A DNA stretch of 64,000 nt from Marinobacter changyiensis (lineage in GTDB: Bacteria; Pseudomonadota; Gammaproteobacteria; Pseudomonadales; Oleiphilaceae), in contig NZ_VZZZ01000001.1 of assembly GCF_009193265.1 (NCBI RefSeq), positions 868,001-932,000 of the forward strand, read 5' to 3'. Positions 63,270 to 64,000 of this stretch are shown here, piece by piece; position 1 is the stretch's first letter; the number at the start of each line of letters is the position of its first letter. The notes beneath the pieces are model-generated. The model did no database searches. It was not told the origin of the DNA and was given only the letters and a program-made list of their open reading frames with translations. Made by a program: the position numbers and the translations under genes.

Positions 63270-64000
63270 ATGACTACTGCGCACTACGACACCAACGGCA
63301 ATATAGCCGTAATCCGACTCGACAATCCGCCCGTAAACGGCCTTGGGCTGGCGCTCCGCCAGGGCATTGTCAACGGCATTCTGCAGGCGGAAGCCAACGA
63401 TTCGGTAAAAGCTGTGGTGCTGATCGGCTCCGACCGTGCCTTCTCCGGCGGCGCCGACATCAGTGAATTCGGCTCATCCAAAGCCACCGCCGAACCGAAC
63501 CTGAACACTGTTATTAACTATGTGGAAAGCAGCCGCAAGCCGGTCATTGCTGCCATCAGTGGTGCCTGCATGGGTGGCGGGCTGGAACTGGCCCTGGGTT
63601 GTCATTACCGCATCGCCAAACCCGATGCCCAGATTGCCCTGCCGGAAGTGAAACTGGGCCTGCTGCCCGGCGCCGGCGGCACCCAGCGCCTGCCCCGGGT
63701 GATCGGCGCCGAACACGCCCTGAACATGATTGTGTCCGGCAGTGTGGTGCCAGCCAAGCAGTTCAAGGGCAGCGCCCTGTTTGACGAGATTGTCGATGTT
63801 GAACTGCTGGATGCGGCCATTGCCTACGCCACCAAGGCGATCAGCGAAAACCTGCCGCTCAAGAAAGTGCGGGACCTGAAAGTGAAGCACCCGAACCCGG
63901 AAGGCTTCTTCATGTTCACCCGCAACACCGTGGGGGCCATGACCAAAAACTACCCGGCCCCGTTGAAATGCGTGGACGCAGTGGAAGCGGCGGTAACCAA
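63270..64000 (+). CDS. bifunctional enoyl-CoA hydratase / 3-hydroxyacyl-CoA dehydrogenase, 5' part
   Basis: The gene starts at ATG 63270 (AAGGAG before it) and is open to the window end, so about 243 residues are seen. The crotonase fold is clear: GSDRAFSGGADISEFG (~53-68), AAISGACMGGGLELALGCHYRIA (~93-115, first oxyanion-hole glycine) and LPEVKLGLLPGAGGTQRLPRVIG (~122-144, with the two catalytic glutamate positions). Continuation beyond the hydratase domain (MTKNYPAPLKCVDAVEAAV) is as in FadJ/FadB-type proteins. It acts in beta-oxidation, probably under the divergent TetR. Confidence 0.88.
   Translation, partial: MTTAHYDTNGNIAVIRLDNPPVNGLGLALRQGIVNGILQAEANDSVKAVVLIGSDRAFSGGADISEFGSSKATAEPNLNTVINYVESSRKPVIAAISGACMGGGLELALGCHYRIAKPDAQIALPEVKLGLLPGAGGTQRLPRVIGAEHALNMIVSGSVVPAKQFKGSALFDEIVDVELLDAAIAYATKAISENLPLKKVRDLKVKHPNPEGFFMFTRNTVGAMTKNYPAPLKCVDAVEAAVT

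Overview
The window reads as chromosome of a marine, heterotrophic gammaproteobacterium, most likely Marinobacter or a close relative. The basis is gene content (YbiT-type ABC-F ATPase, FadE-type acyl-CoA dehydrogenase, split PycA/PycB, several TRAP and amino-acid ABC transporters) and protein similarity as I remember it; no search was run. Codon and base use in about 23.8-37.5 kb differ from the surroundings and vary inside the block. The gab/gbu/aru-like genes there resemble Halomonas or Pseudomonas homologues, which suggests one or more acquired catabolic segments.

Layout. 0-4.2 kb: 5' part of a group III truncated haemoglobin (reverse), a two-subunit pyruvate carboxylase (pycA, oadA/pycB) and thiol peroxidase. 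4.2-8.8 kb: a reverse-strand operon dctP-dctQ-dctM-gntK-gntR (TRAP transporter, gluconokinase, GntR repressor) with a perfect 16-bp palindrome of GntR type at its promoter. 9.1-14.8 kb: a branched-chain/hydrophobic amino-acid ABC system (livG, livF, binding protein, livH, livM) and an ornithine-cyclodeaminase-family reductase, closed by a long inverted repeat. 14.8-23.5 kb: MalY-type aminotransferase, ABC-F ATPase, AEC permease, DASS symporter, zinc alcohol dehydrogenase and a D-aminoacylase-like amidohydrolase preceded by a truncated TetR.

23.9-37.5 kb is the most coherent accessory block: MocR regulator, gabD, gabT, a PAS/sigma54 activator, guanidinobutyrase (gbuA), a YjiH-type membrane protein, an AruI-like 2-ketoarginine decarboxylase, an NCS1 permease, an MBL-fold hydrolase and an aldehyde dehydrogenase. 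In order the enzymes can convert 2-ketoarginine to 4-guanidinobutyraldehyde, 4-guanidinobutyrate, GABA, succinic semialdehyde and succinate. This is the arginine transaminase route without its first enzyme. A -24/-12 promoter and two ATGCAT palindromes lie between the activator and gbuA.

37.9-45.5 kb: two envelope lipoproteins (one OmpA-like), FadE, a nitrate/sulfonate-type ABC system and a LysR regulator. 45.6-57.2 kb looks like a second accessory segment: an EamA exporter, a GntR/FCD regulator with TRAP transporter, an FAD oxidoreductase and a glycerate kinase (a sugar-acid or hydroxy-acid catabolic operon of unknown substrate), an orphan solute-binding protein, a small tyrosine recombinase and about 1 kb without genes. 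That gene-free stretch ends in a 189-bp element with 26-bp inverted ends and four internal hairpins, just before a second copy of the EamA gene that carries an internal 9-codon deletion. 58-64 kb: LysE and MarC transporters, quinone oxidoreductase, a secreted protein of unknown function, another EamA exporter, a TetR regulator, and the start of a bifunctional enoyl-CoA hydratase/3-hydroxyacyl-CoA dehydrogenase that leaves the window.

I saw no rRNA, tRNA, CRISPR array or intact insertion sequence.
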